A DNA stretch of 34,974 nt. Origin: Novosphingobium sp. (GTDB lineage: Bacteria; Pseudomonadota; Alphaproteobacteria; Sphingomonadales; Sphingomonadaceae). The translations under genes and the position numbers were made by a program. Every line of letters begins with the position of its first letter. The first letter of the stretch is position 1. The stretch lies in NCBI GenBank assembly GCA_020446465.1, contig JAGREQ010000001.1:1-34974 (forward strand), in the 5' to 3' direction. This document shows, in pieces, positions 7,792-16,502 of the stretch. The notes under the pieces are model-generated. The model was not told the DNA's origin, searched no databases, and saw only the letters and a list, made by a program, of their open reading frames with translations.

Positions 7792-9998
7792 CACGCGTTG
7801 AGGATCAGGTTTTCAGGATAAGGATCGAACGTCCCCAGCCTTGGTGCAGCGGCTGGCGGACTGCTATCGAGTCCGATGTCAACCGAGAGAGACGATGCGC
7901 AAGCCGGGCAGTAATATTCGCGCATCACGACCGGTTCGCCATCCTTGCGACGGCGAACCTGCGAATGAAGGTCTGCAAAGCGGACGCTGACTTCCGTTTC
8001 CCGACTGACTGCATGATTTCGCCAATTCTCAGGCGAAGGACCAAGATCATGCCCGCATCCCGTGCACTGCCAATGCCCGTTTTCGATCCTGACAGGCGAG
8101 AACAGGGGCGCGTCCTTGTCGACAACAGCATTGGGCATCGCGTTGATCCGGGCTGTGCGAATTTCGTCGCGTTTTGCCGACGTGGCTGCTGCATCCACCT
8201 CGTCTTTTGCGCCAAGGACCACGCCGTAAATGTTGCGCGCCACCTCTTTGGAAACCAGGCCACCTGAAACATCGCGCGCAACCAACCCGGCATCGCGTCG
8301 CAAGGGGTCGCCCAATCCACCGCCGCCGCCGTGAATTACATGGTAGATATCGCCTCTGACGACTGCAAAATCGGTTACGGTGGCGGTCGTTTCTGGCACC
8401 TCACCGACGATTGTATCGGTATCGGCAAAGACATGACGATCCATCAGATCGAGCAAATTCGTATTGCGCCAGTGTTTCCATGCTCCGGCTGCTCCGGGAA
8501 AACCGCCCACGGCTCCACGCGGCGGAACAAGAGCTGTGTTGGTATATGCCCCGCCGTTCATGCTGTCACAGTGAAGAATGGCCATGGCCGTATCCACACC
8601 CAGACCACCGCGCGTTACGCCCGCACCGCCGGTATCTTGCGCGACCCGCCGCCACAGGATCATTCCGGGCTGGCTGACTTCTTCCAGCTCGACATCCGGC
8701 ATATCACAGCCCGACATACATTGGGCGGCATAGACTTCCATGCCATCGCTGTTCGTCTGCGCCGGGCCGCCCGTGGACATCCCGACCGACATCGGGAAGG
8801 CCAGGGCCGGCTGGCCGTTGCGACGATCCATCCCGAATGCCGTAAAATAAGTCTGGTCCTGGGCGGACTGGCTCGCCACACGCGATGCAATAAGCCGGTC
8901 CTTGCTCAAGCTGCAGGCCTGCGAGAAGACATCCGTCAGCAGTTTGTTCACGCGCATCCCTGTCTGGATGTGCGACATGGTGACAGGGGCAGGCGCCACC
9001 GAGTTGACGAGCGTGCCAGTCGGGCCAAGATCGAATGTAATCGGTCGCCAGATCCCCGCGTTGACGGGAATGTCATAGGCAAGCTGTGCCAAAATCGTGG
9101 TCCAGCTTTGGCCGACAACGGCAGGCCAGGCCCCATTGATAAAGCAATTGACCTGAGGTCCGCCGCGAAATTGCAAGGTCATTTCGTCGCCCTGCACCAG
9201 CAGCCGCACGCGGATTTCGTGCAGACCTTCAACACCGCGGCCATCATATTCGACCCAGTCGGAACTGTCGTATGTTCCGTCAGGCATCCGGGCGATAACA
9301 TCGCGCATCGCTTTTTCTGACAGGTTCTTGCCCTGTTCGTTAAGCTGCCTGAAGCGGTCGATACCAATTTCGTCGATCAGTGCAGCAATGCGACGTCCAC
9401 CGACATTGTTCGCCGCAATCATGCTACGGATGTCGTTGATGACAGTGCCTGCCATGCGGACATTGTTGCTGATGAACCGCTGCCACTGGGCATCAAGGCG
9501 TCCTTCACGGATCACGCGAACAGCCGGGAAAGCGAGCGCTTCGGAGTAATTGTCGAACGCTCCCGCCGCAAAGCCAGAGACGGCAGAACCGCCAACATCG
9601 AGAAGGTGCGCGTTCACATAGCCCCATCCGACAATTTCATCCTGTGCGAAGAATGGCATCACAATGCCCACGTCGCCCTGATGGATTGCACCGGAACTGT
9701 GCGGGTCATTGCAGATGAAGCCATCGCCGGGACGAATATCCTCGATGGCGGTATTGCGAAGCACGGCCTGCACGCCCGCTACCGCCGTGGAGACGTGAAA
9801 AGTCACATGCCCTGCAAAGCTCAGTTGCTCGACCTTGTCATCGAGAATGGAGGTGCTGAAATCCTTGGCGTCAGTAACCACCGGCGAACCGGATGTCCGC
9901 ATCAGTGTCACAGCCATTTCGCTGGCAATGTTTCGGACTGATTTCTGGTGAACCTCAACATCAATGATGTCGAAATCATCTGCTGTCATAACGTCCAT
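7791..9998 (-). CDS. HyuB-type (hydantoinase B/oxoprolinase/acetone carboxylase alpha) subunit fused to a gamma-like zinc domain
   Basis: 735 residues, longer than the HyuB family's usual 520-700. Residues up to about 600 are HyuB: CNDPHSSGAIHQGDV, the NAHLLDVGGS segment, SNNVRMAG and the glycine-rich HGGGGGLGDPL near the end of the domain. The last 115 residues hold two CxxC pairs, CTGC at 645-648 and CPAC at 697-700, with GHDLGPSPENWRNHA between. This resembles the separate small zinc-binding gamma subunit of acetone and acetophenone carboxylases. With the HyuA protein it should carry out an ATP-driven reaction: carboxylation of a ketone is favoured by the zinc domain, cyclic amide opening is the alternative. 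GGGAG lies 8-9 bases before the ATG. hyuA1 ends 15 bases upstream. Confidence 0.88.
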   Translation of the reverse strand: MDVMTADDFDIIDVEVHQKSVRNIASEMAVTLMRTSGSPVVTDAKDFSTSILDDKVEQLSFAGHVTFHVSTAVAGVQAVLRNTAIEDIRPGDGFICNDPHSSGAIHQGDVGIVMPFFAQDEIVGWGYVNAHLLDVGGSAVSGFAAGAFDNYSEALAFPAVRVIREGRLDAQWQRFISNNVRMAGTVINDIRSMIAANNVGGRRIAALIDEIGIDRFRQLNEQGKNLSEKAMRDVIARMPDGTYDSSDWVEYDGRGVEGLHEIRVRLLVQGDEMTLQFRGGPQVNCFINGAWPAVVGQSWTTILAQLAYDIPVNAGIWRPITFDLGPTGTLVNSVAPAPVTMSHIQTGMRVNKLLTDVFSQACSLSKDRLIASRVASQSAQDQTYFTAFGMDRRNGQPALAFPMSVGMSTGGPAQTNSDGMEVYAAQCMSGCDMPDVELEEVSQPGMILWRRVAQDTGGAGVTRGGLGVDTAMAILHCDSMNGGAYTNTALVPPRGAVGGFPGAAGAWKHWRNTNLLDLMDRHVFADTDTIVGEVPETTATVTDFAVVRGDIYHVIHGGGGGLGDPLRRDAGLVARDVSGGLVSKEVARNIYGVVLGAKDEVDAAATSAKRDEIRTARINAMPNAVVDKDAPLFSPVRIENGHWQCTGCGHDLGPSPENWRNHAVSRETEVSVRFADLHSQVRRRKDGEPVVMREYYCPACASSLSVDIGLDSSPPAAAPRLGTFDPYPENLILNA

Positions 9999-10013
9999 AG
10001 CGGAAACTCCCGT

Positions 10014-12119
10014 CTATCCGTTGAGTGTCAGGCTGAAGTTGAAGAAGCGATCTCGAGCGCAGACGGCTCCGCTGGGCACGTAAAGCGTCGTGTCCCCGAC
10101 ATCGACGATACATGGGCCATCAAGCCGGATACCTGGCGGCAGATCTTTTTCAGCATAAACCGGAACCTCTGCTTCCTCGCGAAGGAAGGGCTGGAATATC
10201 CGCCGGATGGAAACAGGCGCCGGCGCAGGGGCATCGGTAAGCGGCTCCTGTTCCCGGCTGACCGGCTTTTCACGGCGGAAAATCGCCTTGATCGCTATAT
10301 TCACCAGCACCACGGGCGAACCGTCCCAAGCAGTGCCCTCACCGTAATTCGCTTCGTAAACGGCAGGGAAAGAGGCAGCCATCTCGGCCGCATCCTTCGC
10401 CGTAAGCGTGCCTTCGGGGATTTGCTGGCTGACTTCATGCACTTGCCCAAGGAAGCGGAAGTCCCCTCGGCGTTCTATCTCCAGCGCACCGGCGTCGATA
10501 TTTTCGCTTTCGGCATCCGCCCGTGCCTGCGCCAACATTTCATCCAGTGCAGCATTCACTTGTTCAGCCTGCGACGGGTCATCCAGGGCCCAGTTCACCG
10601 TGCGATTATACTGGCGCACATAGTCTGCGGTCAGAACACCATAAGCTGAAAAGGCAGAACAGTTGTCCGGGACAATGATGTTCGGGCATCCGAGCCGCCG
10701 GCATATCTCCACGGCAAACAGCCCAAGCCCGCCTCCATAGGAAAAGAACGTGAAATCGCGTGGGTGGTATCCGCGCTCGACACTGACCATGCGCAATGCG
10801 TTGGCCATTTCGATCACGGCGAGGTCATAAATTGCAGCCGCTGCCCGTTCGGTTGACCAGCCAAGGGCGGTGCCAACGCCGGCATCGACGGCCTCTCTTG
10901 CTGCCGCAACATCCAGTTTATGGGCACCTTTGAGATAGTTGTCGGGGTCGATCAGCCCAAGAATGACATTCGCATCCGTAACGGTCGGACGCGTCCCGCC
11001 ACGCCCATAGCAGGCGGGGCCGGGTTCCGAGCCGGCGCTATGCGGCCCCACTTGTGGAACGCCACGTCCATCAAGCCAGGCGATGCTGCCACCACCGGCG
11101 CCAACAGAAACGATATCAAGGATGTTGATCCCGGTGCGGTAGACGCCAAAGGCTGCTTCCCGCGCGACTGTAGGCGTCAGGTCAGCCAGGACTGCCGTAT
11201 CAAAGCTGGTTCCACCCATGTCGCCGACAAGGACATTGCGTATCCCCAGTTTCTCGGCAATCTGGCGGGCACCCATGACACCGCCTGCCGGGCCTGACTG
11301 CATGAGAGTGATGGGCTTTTCTTCGACCGCATCAATCCCGATTGACCCGCCGATCCCCTGGAAAAATGTCATCGTGCCAGCAAAGCCCGATCGCCCCAGT
11401 TCGGATTTGAGCCCTTCGATATACCGTGTCGTCGCCCGGTGGGAGAGGCAGTTGAACACGGCAGTCATGAAACGTGGAAATTCCCCGATAACGGGGTGCG
11501 TCGCGTGCGATAGCGTGACAAATGCTTCGGAAAACTCTTCTTTCAGGATGGCTTCCGCTTGCAGTTCGTTGACCGGATTCTGAAACGACCAGAGGAAACA
11601 GACAGCAACCGCTTCAACGCCATTGGCCTTGAGCAAGCGGATGCCGTTGCGCAATTCCTCAACATCAGGGGCAACGATAACGCTGCCGCTGCTATCAACC
11701 CGCTCTGAAACTTCGACGATGCAATCGCGTTCGACAACTTCGGGCGGCGGAACCTGAAGCTGGTCGTCATATTCCCTGGTTCGCGCGCCACCGGCAAGCC
11801 GGAACGTATCTTTGAATCCCCGCGTGATAAGAACGCCGGTTTTCGCGCCCCGCAATTCGGTAATGGCATTGGTTACAATGGTCGAACCGTTGACAAACGC
11901 GCGGCAGCTGGACAGCACCTCTTCGGTCGATTTGCCGATCTGTTCAGCGGCCAGACCGATCGCGCGCAAAATGCCTTCGCTGTAATTACCGTGTGTGGTG
12001 AAGGCTTTGCTGCGGATGAGTTCATCCGGCGTAGACATGATAAGGTCGGTATGCGTGCCGCCGACGTCCACGCCGATCGCATAATCGCCTTCCTGCGTCT
12101 GTCCTTTAGCCTGCAACAT
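10014..12119 (-). CDS. HyuA-type (hydantoinase A/oxoprolinase/acetone carboxylase beta) ATP-dependent subunit
   Basis: 701 residues, full length for HyuA. The N-terminal ASKHA phosphate loop is DVGGTHTD at 18-25, with His in place of the common Phe. The second phosphate motif is GDMGGTSFD, and the family blocks SVGAGGGSIAW and PGPACYGRGG...PTVTDANV follow in order. Such subunits phosphorylate the substrate carbonyl or amide oxygen so that the partner HyuB can complete hydrolysis or carboxylation. GGAGA about 10 bases before the ATG supports the start. It lies 54 bases after the LLM oxidoreductase and 15 bases before hyuB1, so the three are probably one operon. Whether the product is a hydantoinase, lactamase or carboxylase cannot be read from this protein alone. 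Confidence 0.92.
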   Translation of the reverse strand: MLQAKGQTQEGDYAIGVDVGGTHTDLIMSTPDELIRSKAFTTHGNYSEGILRAIGLAAEQIGKSTEEVLSSCRAFVNGSTIVTNAITELRGAKTGVLITRGFKDTFRLAGGARTREYDDQLQVPPPEVVERDCIVEVSERVDSSGSVIVAPDVEELRNGIRLLKANGVEAVAVCFLWSFQNPVNELQAEAILKEEFSEAFVTLSHATHPVIGEFPRFMTAVFNCLSHRATTRYIEGLKSELGRSGFAGTMTFFQGIGGSIGIDAVEEKPITLMQSGPAGGVMGARQIAEKLGIRNVLVGDMGGTSFDTAVLADLTPTVAREAAFGVYRTGINILDIVSVGAGGGSIAWLDGRGVPQVGPHSAGSEPGPACYGRGGTRPTVTDANVILGLIDPDNYLKGAHKLDVAAAREAVDAGVGTALGWSTERAAAAIYDLAVIEMANALRMVSVERGYHPRDFTFFSYGGGLGLFAVEICRRLGCPNIIVPDNCSAFSAYGVLTADYVRQYNRTVNWALDDPSQAEQVNAALDEMLAQARADAESENIDAGALEIERRGDFRFLGQVHEVSQQIPEGTLTAKDAAEMAASFPAVYEANYGEGTAWDGSPVVLVNIAIKAIFRREKPVSREQEPLTDAPAPAPVSIRRIFQPFLREEAEVPVYAEKDLPPGIRLDGPCIVDVGDTTLYVPSGAVCARDRFFNFSLTLNG

Positions 12120-12173
12120 ACTTTGAACTTCTCCATTTCGGTGGCCATGCTGGCCGCTTTTCCCAAGGTAGTT

Positions 12174-13235
12174 TCACCGCAAGGCCGGGAGCACATCCAT
12201 GCCGAAGCGACGGATTGCTTCACGCGTTTCGTCCGGTGTGGGGTAGGCCGGACCATGGCCCATGTCGGGCGTGCGCAACCGTATATTCAGCCAGTCAGGT
12301 GCAAATCGGCGTTCGATTTCGCGGATACGCTCAATCCAGCTCTCTGGTGTTCCAAAGTGCCACTGGCGAGTCTCGAAATCCCGAATTGCGCGTTCGGCTT
12401 CATCTTCCCTTGTGGTGTCTCCATCCGGGGCGATTTCACCGTCGAAATCGTGCTCTTCATAAAAGCTCGCCTCCCGCAACCAACGCGGGGCATGACGCGC
12501 GCGCGTGGCAGCAGGGTCATCTCCAATCCAGCCATCCTGATTCAGGACGGTATCCCATTTTTCACGACCTGCGGCGGCAGCGCGCTGGCGCGTTTGTGCT
12601 ATCCAGCTTTCGCTTTCATCCCAGCTCGGCTGTGTCCAGAGCACCCAGCCATCGGCATCAATTGCGCGATCCAGCGGTTTGCCCTTGCTGTGGGTGCCAA
12701 TCCAGATGGGGACGGAAGGGCGCTGGTATGTTCTGGGCGTCAGTTGAACATCGCTGAATTGATAGAAATCGCCATCGAAAGAGAAGCGTTGCCCCGAAAA
12801 AGCGAGCCGCAGCACGGCCAGCACCTCTTCAAAACGCTTGCCGCGCTTTTCCCAGGGAACACCGAAAAACCGGTGATAGTCTTCGTGATAACCAACACCG
12901 ACACCCAACGTAAAACGCCCATTCGACAGGTTGTCGATCATGGCGACTTGTTCAGCCAGATGCATCGGGTTGTAGAGTGTGGGCAAAAGGACAGTGGTGG
13001 CAATGCGAACGCGCGATGTCCGGGCGGCGATCGCAGCGGCTGCGATCAAAGGTGAAGGAACGAATGTCTCTCCGCGCGCGTGGCGTTCGGGCAGGAACAC
13101 GCCATCAAACCCCATTTGCTCGGCAAGTACCGCCTCTTCCACGACCTGTTCAAAGGCCGCGGTAGCCTGCGGCGGACTCGGCGCTTCCTGATCGTAAACC
13201 CCAAAATGGGTGTCTGCCATATAGGCGAATTGCAT
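12174..13235 (-). CDS. LLM class (luciferase-like) flavin-dependent oxidoreductase
   Basis: 353 residues with the bacterial luciferase-like TIM-barrel pattern. The N-terminus (MQFAYMADTHFG) is the first barrel strand. AEQMGFDGVFLPERH, the ATTVLLPTLYNPMHLAEQVAMIDNLS helix and GRFTLGVGVGYHEDYHRFFGV are the FMN and F420 family landmarks. These enzymes use reduced FMN (or F420) from a separate reductase to oxygenate the substrate; no reductase gene is in the window. AGAGGA lies 6 bases before the ATG. It is the first gene of the operon with hyuA1 and hyuB1, downstream of a palindromic operator at 13335-13375. Role in the pathway is inferred as hydroxylation or a desaturating/cleaving step. Confidence 0.9.
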   Translation of the reverse strand: MQFAYMADTHFGVYDQEAPSPPQATAAFEQVVEEAVLAEQMGFDGVFLPERHARGETFVPSPLIAAAAIAARTSRVRIATTVLLPTLYNPMHLAEQVAMIDNLSNGRFTLGVGVGYHEDYHRFFGVPWEKRGKRFEEVLAVLRLAFSGQRFSFDGDFYQFSDVQLTPRTYQRPSVPIWIGTHSKGKPLDRAIDADGWVLWTQPSWDESESWIAQTRQRAAAAGREKWDTVLNQDGWIGDDPAATRARHAPRWLREASFYEEHDFDGEIAPDGDTTREDEAERAIRDFETRQWHFGTPESWIERIREIERRFAPDWLNIRLRTPDMGHGPAYPTPDETREAIRRFGMDVLPALR

Positions 13236-13334
13236 CTGGCATCCTCTTGTCGCCCGCTTTCGGGTCGCATTCGGGCCAGCAAATCGCCGACCCTGATGTC
13301 CGGGAAGCTAGATCGGCAAATGAGTGGCGAGAAG

Positions 13335-13375
13335 ATGCAAAGATGCCTAGTCATCTTTGCATATTATGCAAAGAT
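13335..13375. promoter_or_regulatory. Triple half-site palindromic operator upstream of the LLM-hyuA1-hyuB1 operon
   Basis: Three alternating copies of one half-site are present: ATGCAAAGATG (13335-13345), its exact reverse complement CATCTTTGCAT (13352-13362), and ATGCAAAGAT (13366-13375). The last two form a 10-bp dyad around a 3-base centre that contains T-N11-A at 13358-13370, the LysR-type recognition pattern. A CATAAT that could be a -10 element on the minus strand (13368-13363) lies inside it, without a good -35. The lysR gene ends just upstream, so it is the likely regulator (inference). Confidence 0.6.
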
Positions 13376-13413
13376 AGGCGGCTGCGGCTTTTGTGCCTGG
13401 TATCGGCGTTCTT

Positions 13414-14430
13414 TCAACGCCGGTTGATGCCGCCCGGATTGATCCAGCGCATTGCATCAGGAGCGCGAACCTCATGTTCGACGCTTTGCTGTCGGATGCT
13501 CATGGCAATCTGTGAAATTTCTGCATCGAGGCGACGGAACGCTTCGACCAGAAAATCAACGAACACGCGAACCTTGGGCAAAATAAGGTCATTTCGCCGA
13601 AACACCGCAAAGATCCCGTGGTCAAATGCGCTGTGAGTCATTTCGACATCAGGCAGAACGCGGACGATCCGGCCTTCTGCCAAATCGCTTGCAACAAGCC
13701 ATGCAGGAATCAAACCCAGACCAACCCCGGACCGGATTGCCTCACACAGCAGCCGTATTTCGCTGACTTTCAAATTGCCGGAAACAGGGATTTCTTTCTT
13801 ACCCGCGGCTGTTCGGCAAAAAACAACAGGGTCTCCATATCCGTTCTGTTGCACGGATATGAAATTGTGGGTCGCAAGATCCTCTACCGAAGAGATTGAT
13901 GAGTGCTCCGCAAAGTATGAACGACTGCCACACAGCACGCTTTCTACCCCGTGGGACAGGCGGCGAATGACAAGGTCAGGGTCATTCGGCATTCCGACCC
14001 TGAGATCGACATGAATTGTGGTATCACCCGGATCGGGCAAATGGTCACTCAATTCCACGTCGAGTTCTATTTCGGGATATTGCTTCAGAAAGGCCGGAAT
14101 AACCTCACCCAGAAAGCGTTCGCAAATTGCAGGGCTGGTGTGAAACTTCAGTGTTCCCCGAGGAATGGTCTGCTGTTCGGAAATTGCCGTATTGAGGTGA
14201 TCAATCTGGCTTATGATCTGCGAGACTTTGTCGAAATAGTGTTCACCAATTGTCGTCAAACCAAGGTTGCGACTGTTTCTGTCCAGCAGTTTGGCGCCGA
14301 CTGAATCTTCAAGCCGCGCCATCTTGCGCGAAACAGAGGCTGGCGACTGCCCGGTTATCCGGGCTGCGGCAGAAAAGCTGCCTGCCTCGATTACCGAGAC
14401 GAAAAGCCGCATCGCCTCCAGGGATTCCAT
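13414..14430 (-). CDS. LysR-family transcriptional regulator
   Basis: 338 residues. Residues 1-60 are the winged helix-turn-helix (MESLEAMRLFVSVIEAGSFS, then AARITGQSPASVSRKMARLE). The rest is the periplasmic-binding-type effector domain, with RGTLKFHTSP starting it and GVGLGLIPAW near its end. It belongs to the large CrgA-like group by pattern. The start is fixed by overlap: the hyuB2 stop TAA and this ATG share one base (TAATG at 14432-14428), so translation is coupled and the regulator is made together with the second HyuAB pair. It lies directly upstream of the operator at 13335-13375 and probably controls the LLM operon, perhaps also its own. A GC hairpin (13404-13422) overlaps its stop codon but lacks a T run. 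Confidence 0.93.
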   Translation of the reverse strand: MESLEAMRLFVSVIEAGSFSAAARITGQSPASVSRKMARLEDSVGAKLLDRNSRNLGLTTIGEHYFDKVSQIISQIDHLNTAISEQQTIPRGTLKFHTSPAICERFLGEVIPAFLKQYPEIELDVELSDHLPDPGDTTIHVDLRVGMPNDPDLVIRRLSHGVESVLCGSRSYFAEHSSISSVEDLATHNFISVQQNGYGDPVVFCRTAAGKKEIPVSGNLKVSEIRLLCEAIRSGVGLGLIPAWLVASDLAEGRIVRVLPDVEMTHSAFDHGIFAVFRRNDLILPKVRVFVDFLVEAFRRLDAEISQIAMSIRQQSVEHEVRAPDAMRWINPGGINRR

Positions 14431-16481
14431 TACCTTTTCCCCTGCTGCTCGCTGCGAAGCTTATGCCGCAGCGTGTCGGTTGCTTCATGGTCGATCACCA
14501 GCTTTTCGGGATGGCGTTGGGGGTCGCCTCTTATCACGACGCCATAATCGTCTGCGGCGCCTTCGATGCTGACGTATTCATCGCGGACATCGTGCAAGAC
14601 CATGGCCGGATCACGATCCAGCGGATTGCCCCAGCCGCCTCCGCCACCTGTCTGAAAGCGCAGCCCGCTGCCTGTTTCCAGATGCCATGCAGGATGCGAA
14701 CCGAAGTAGAAAAATTCCCCATTAAGGTCGGCCCGCTTGCTCACCGGATTGAATATGCCGGCAACAGGTTCGCAATGGTCATGGAATGCCGCGTCGTCTA
14801 TCAGCAGGCAGGAAGCATTCTCTTTCAAACTACGCTTCCCTGCCGGGTGCATCCAGCAGGCTTGTGCTGTCCCGCTCTGTCCCCCGAAAACGCCAACGCC
14901 TGCAGGCGATCTGGTGTGAAGTGCGGTCGTATTGTGATCGCCATCCTGCAGCCACAACGTATCCCGTTTGACCGCCGCCCCTCCACGGTAGCACCCTGGA
15001 CCTCCACTATCGGTTACATATTCCTTTCGCAAAACGACCGCTGGAACATCCGTTTCAATTGCCTCGGTCGAAGGGTCGAGATTGTTGGCAGTGTGGTTGA
15101 CGTTGTAACTGTCGCCATCTCCGGCCTTTGTGGCGCTCCACGGCCCGTGTTCGCCCCCGCAGTTCGATACTGATAGCCAGGGCGACCCGTCAGGCCATGT
15201 TCCGCTGCCGTTATGAACCATCATCGAGCCGAAATCAGGGCCGACGGCATCTTCGCCCAGTGCACCTGCAAGAGCTTTGTAAATGGCCGATATGATGACG
15301 AATGATGCCTCCCAATACATGAAAATGGGGCCATGTGGCGGGGTCGCGCTGACAAATGTGCCGGGCGGCAGGACGATGTTGATATTGCGAAAGCAGCCCG
15401 AGGTTATGGGTGCTTCCTGCTCGACAAGCATTTTCATGGCAACGCCCACGGCGGCCTTCACGTCCAGCGGGCCACAATTGATGCTGGTCGGCGCCTGTCG
15501 GGAGGTTTCACTGAAATCGAATTCCATGCGATCGCCAGCTTTGACTATCCTGACTTTCAGGCGGCACTCCCGTTCTGCCGAAGCCCCGTCGCAATCAAGA
15601 GCATCCTCGCCCTCATAAATGCCATCGGGTATTCGCTCGGCAATGGCGGTGCGCATCGCATCGGCAGAGACATCGCAAGAATAATTGATCGCCCCAAGGA
15701 AGGCATCTTCTTCATATTTGTCTATCGTCTCGATGAGCAGCCGCTCCCCCAGCAACAGACTTTGGTAAAGCGACTTGATATCCGGAAGGATAAGATCGCC
15801 GAAGCGGGCATTGTCAAAGATCAGGTTAAATGTGGGGCGTTGCGGCTTGTCATCCCGATAAAGCAATATGGGCGGAATAACGAGGCCGGTTTCATAGACA
15901 TTGTGCTTTGTCCCGCTGAAGCCGCCAGCCACCGTCCCGCCCATATCCAACTGGTGCGCCCTTACTGTCACGAAGGCCATCAGCTTGCTGCGATAGAACA
16001 CCGGCCTGACGAAGCAGACATCATTCACATGCAGTCCGATGCGGTATGGGTCGTTTGCAATCAGCACATCGCCGGGGCGAATGTTGTCGACGCCGAATTC
16101 TTCCACGATGTTACGAACCCCGTCACCCATCGTAAAAGTGAAGATGGAGAGGCTGTCCGAACTGGTGCACATGGGATAATTCAGGTGCGGCGGGCCGGAA
16201 ATGGTCGCTGCGAAATCGTACCACTCGCGCAAAATCATGGAGAATGACGTTGTGAGCAGGACCGTGCTCATGTGCTTGACGATATAACGCATACGGTTTG
16301 CCATGATCGTCGCGGCAAAACGATCCGTCGCATAACGGGCGGCAAAGGCAGCTTCATCGAGATACCGCAAACAGGTCATGCCGTTTTGCAGACGATCATC
16401 CCGCACAAGGGCGCTTTGCCGCCTGAGGGCTTCCTTACCGTCTTTTCCACGCGACTGCCATTTCGCTGTCCTGTCTCCCAT
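14430..16481 (-). CDS. HyuB-type subunit, second copy (hydantoinase B/oxoprolinase family)
   Basis: 683 residues. The HyuB landmarks are IANDPYRIGLHVNDVCF, VRAHQLDMGGTVAGGF, then GPPLD-like SINCGPLDVKA and the C-terminal FQTGGGGGWGNPLDRDP. It is strongly diverged from the copy at 7791-9998 and has no C-terminal zinc domain; it ends about 60 residues after the glycine run. The N-terminus carries about 50 extra residues before the first helix, so a start further in (for example the ATG of MTCLRYLDE) is possible. Only a weak AGG lies before the ATG at 16481. hyuA2 ends 21 bases upstream and lysR overlaps its stop. It should work with hyuA2 as an ATP-dependent amidohydrolase or carboxylase. Confidence 0.9.
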   Translation of the reverse strand: MGDRTAKWQSRGKDGKEALRRQSALVRDDRLQNGMTCLRYLDEAAFAARYATDRFAATIMANRMRYIVKHMSTVLLTTSFSMILREWYDFAATISGPPHLNYPMCTSSDSLSIFTFTMGDGVRNIVEEFGVDNIRPGDVLIANDPYRIGLHVNDVCFVRPVFYRSKLMAFVTVRAHQLDMGGTVAGGFSGTKHNVYETGLVIPPILLYRDDKPQRPTFNLIFDNARFGDLILPDIKSLYQSLLLGERLLIETIDKYEEDAFLGAINYSCDVSADAMRTAIAERIPDGIYEGEDALDCDGASAERECRLKVRIVKAGDRMEFDFSETSRQAPTSINCGPLDVKAAVGVAMKMLVEQEAPITSGCFRNINIVLPPGTFVSATPPHGPIFMYWEASFVIISAIYKALAGALGEDAVGPDFGSMMVHNGSGTWPDGSPWLSVSNCGGEHGPWSATKAGDGDSYNVNHTANNLDPSTEAIETDVPAVVLRKEYVTDSGGPGCYRGGAAVKRDTLWLQDGDHNTTALHTRSPAGVGVFGGQSGTAQACWMHPAGKRSLKENASCLLIDDAAFHDHCEPVAGIFNPVSKRADLNGEFFYFGSHPAWHLETGSGLRFQTGGGGGWGNPLDRDPAMVLHDVRDEYVSIEGAADDYGVVIRGDPQRHPEKLVIDHEATDTLRHKLRSEQQGKR

Positions 16482-16502
16482 ACTTGAACCTGTTTCGCTC
16501 TG

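Noticed and set aside
8331-9320. 329-codon open frame on the plus strand
   Set aside because: It is antisense to hyuB1, whose frame holds clear family motifs; this one has a low-complexity Arg/His-rich translation and no ribosome-binding site.
11991-13055. 354-codon plus-strand open frame across hyuA1 and the LLM gene
   Set aside because: It spans two well-supported minus-strand genes and their gap, and shows no recognisable domain.
13404-13422. Hairpin over the lysR stop codon as an intrinsic terminator
   Set aside because: The 7-bp stem is perfect, but no T run follows on the minus strand.
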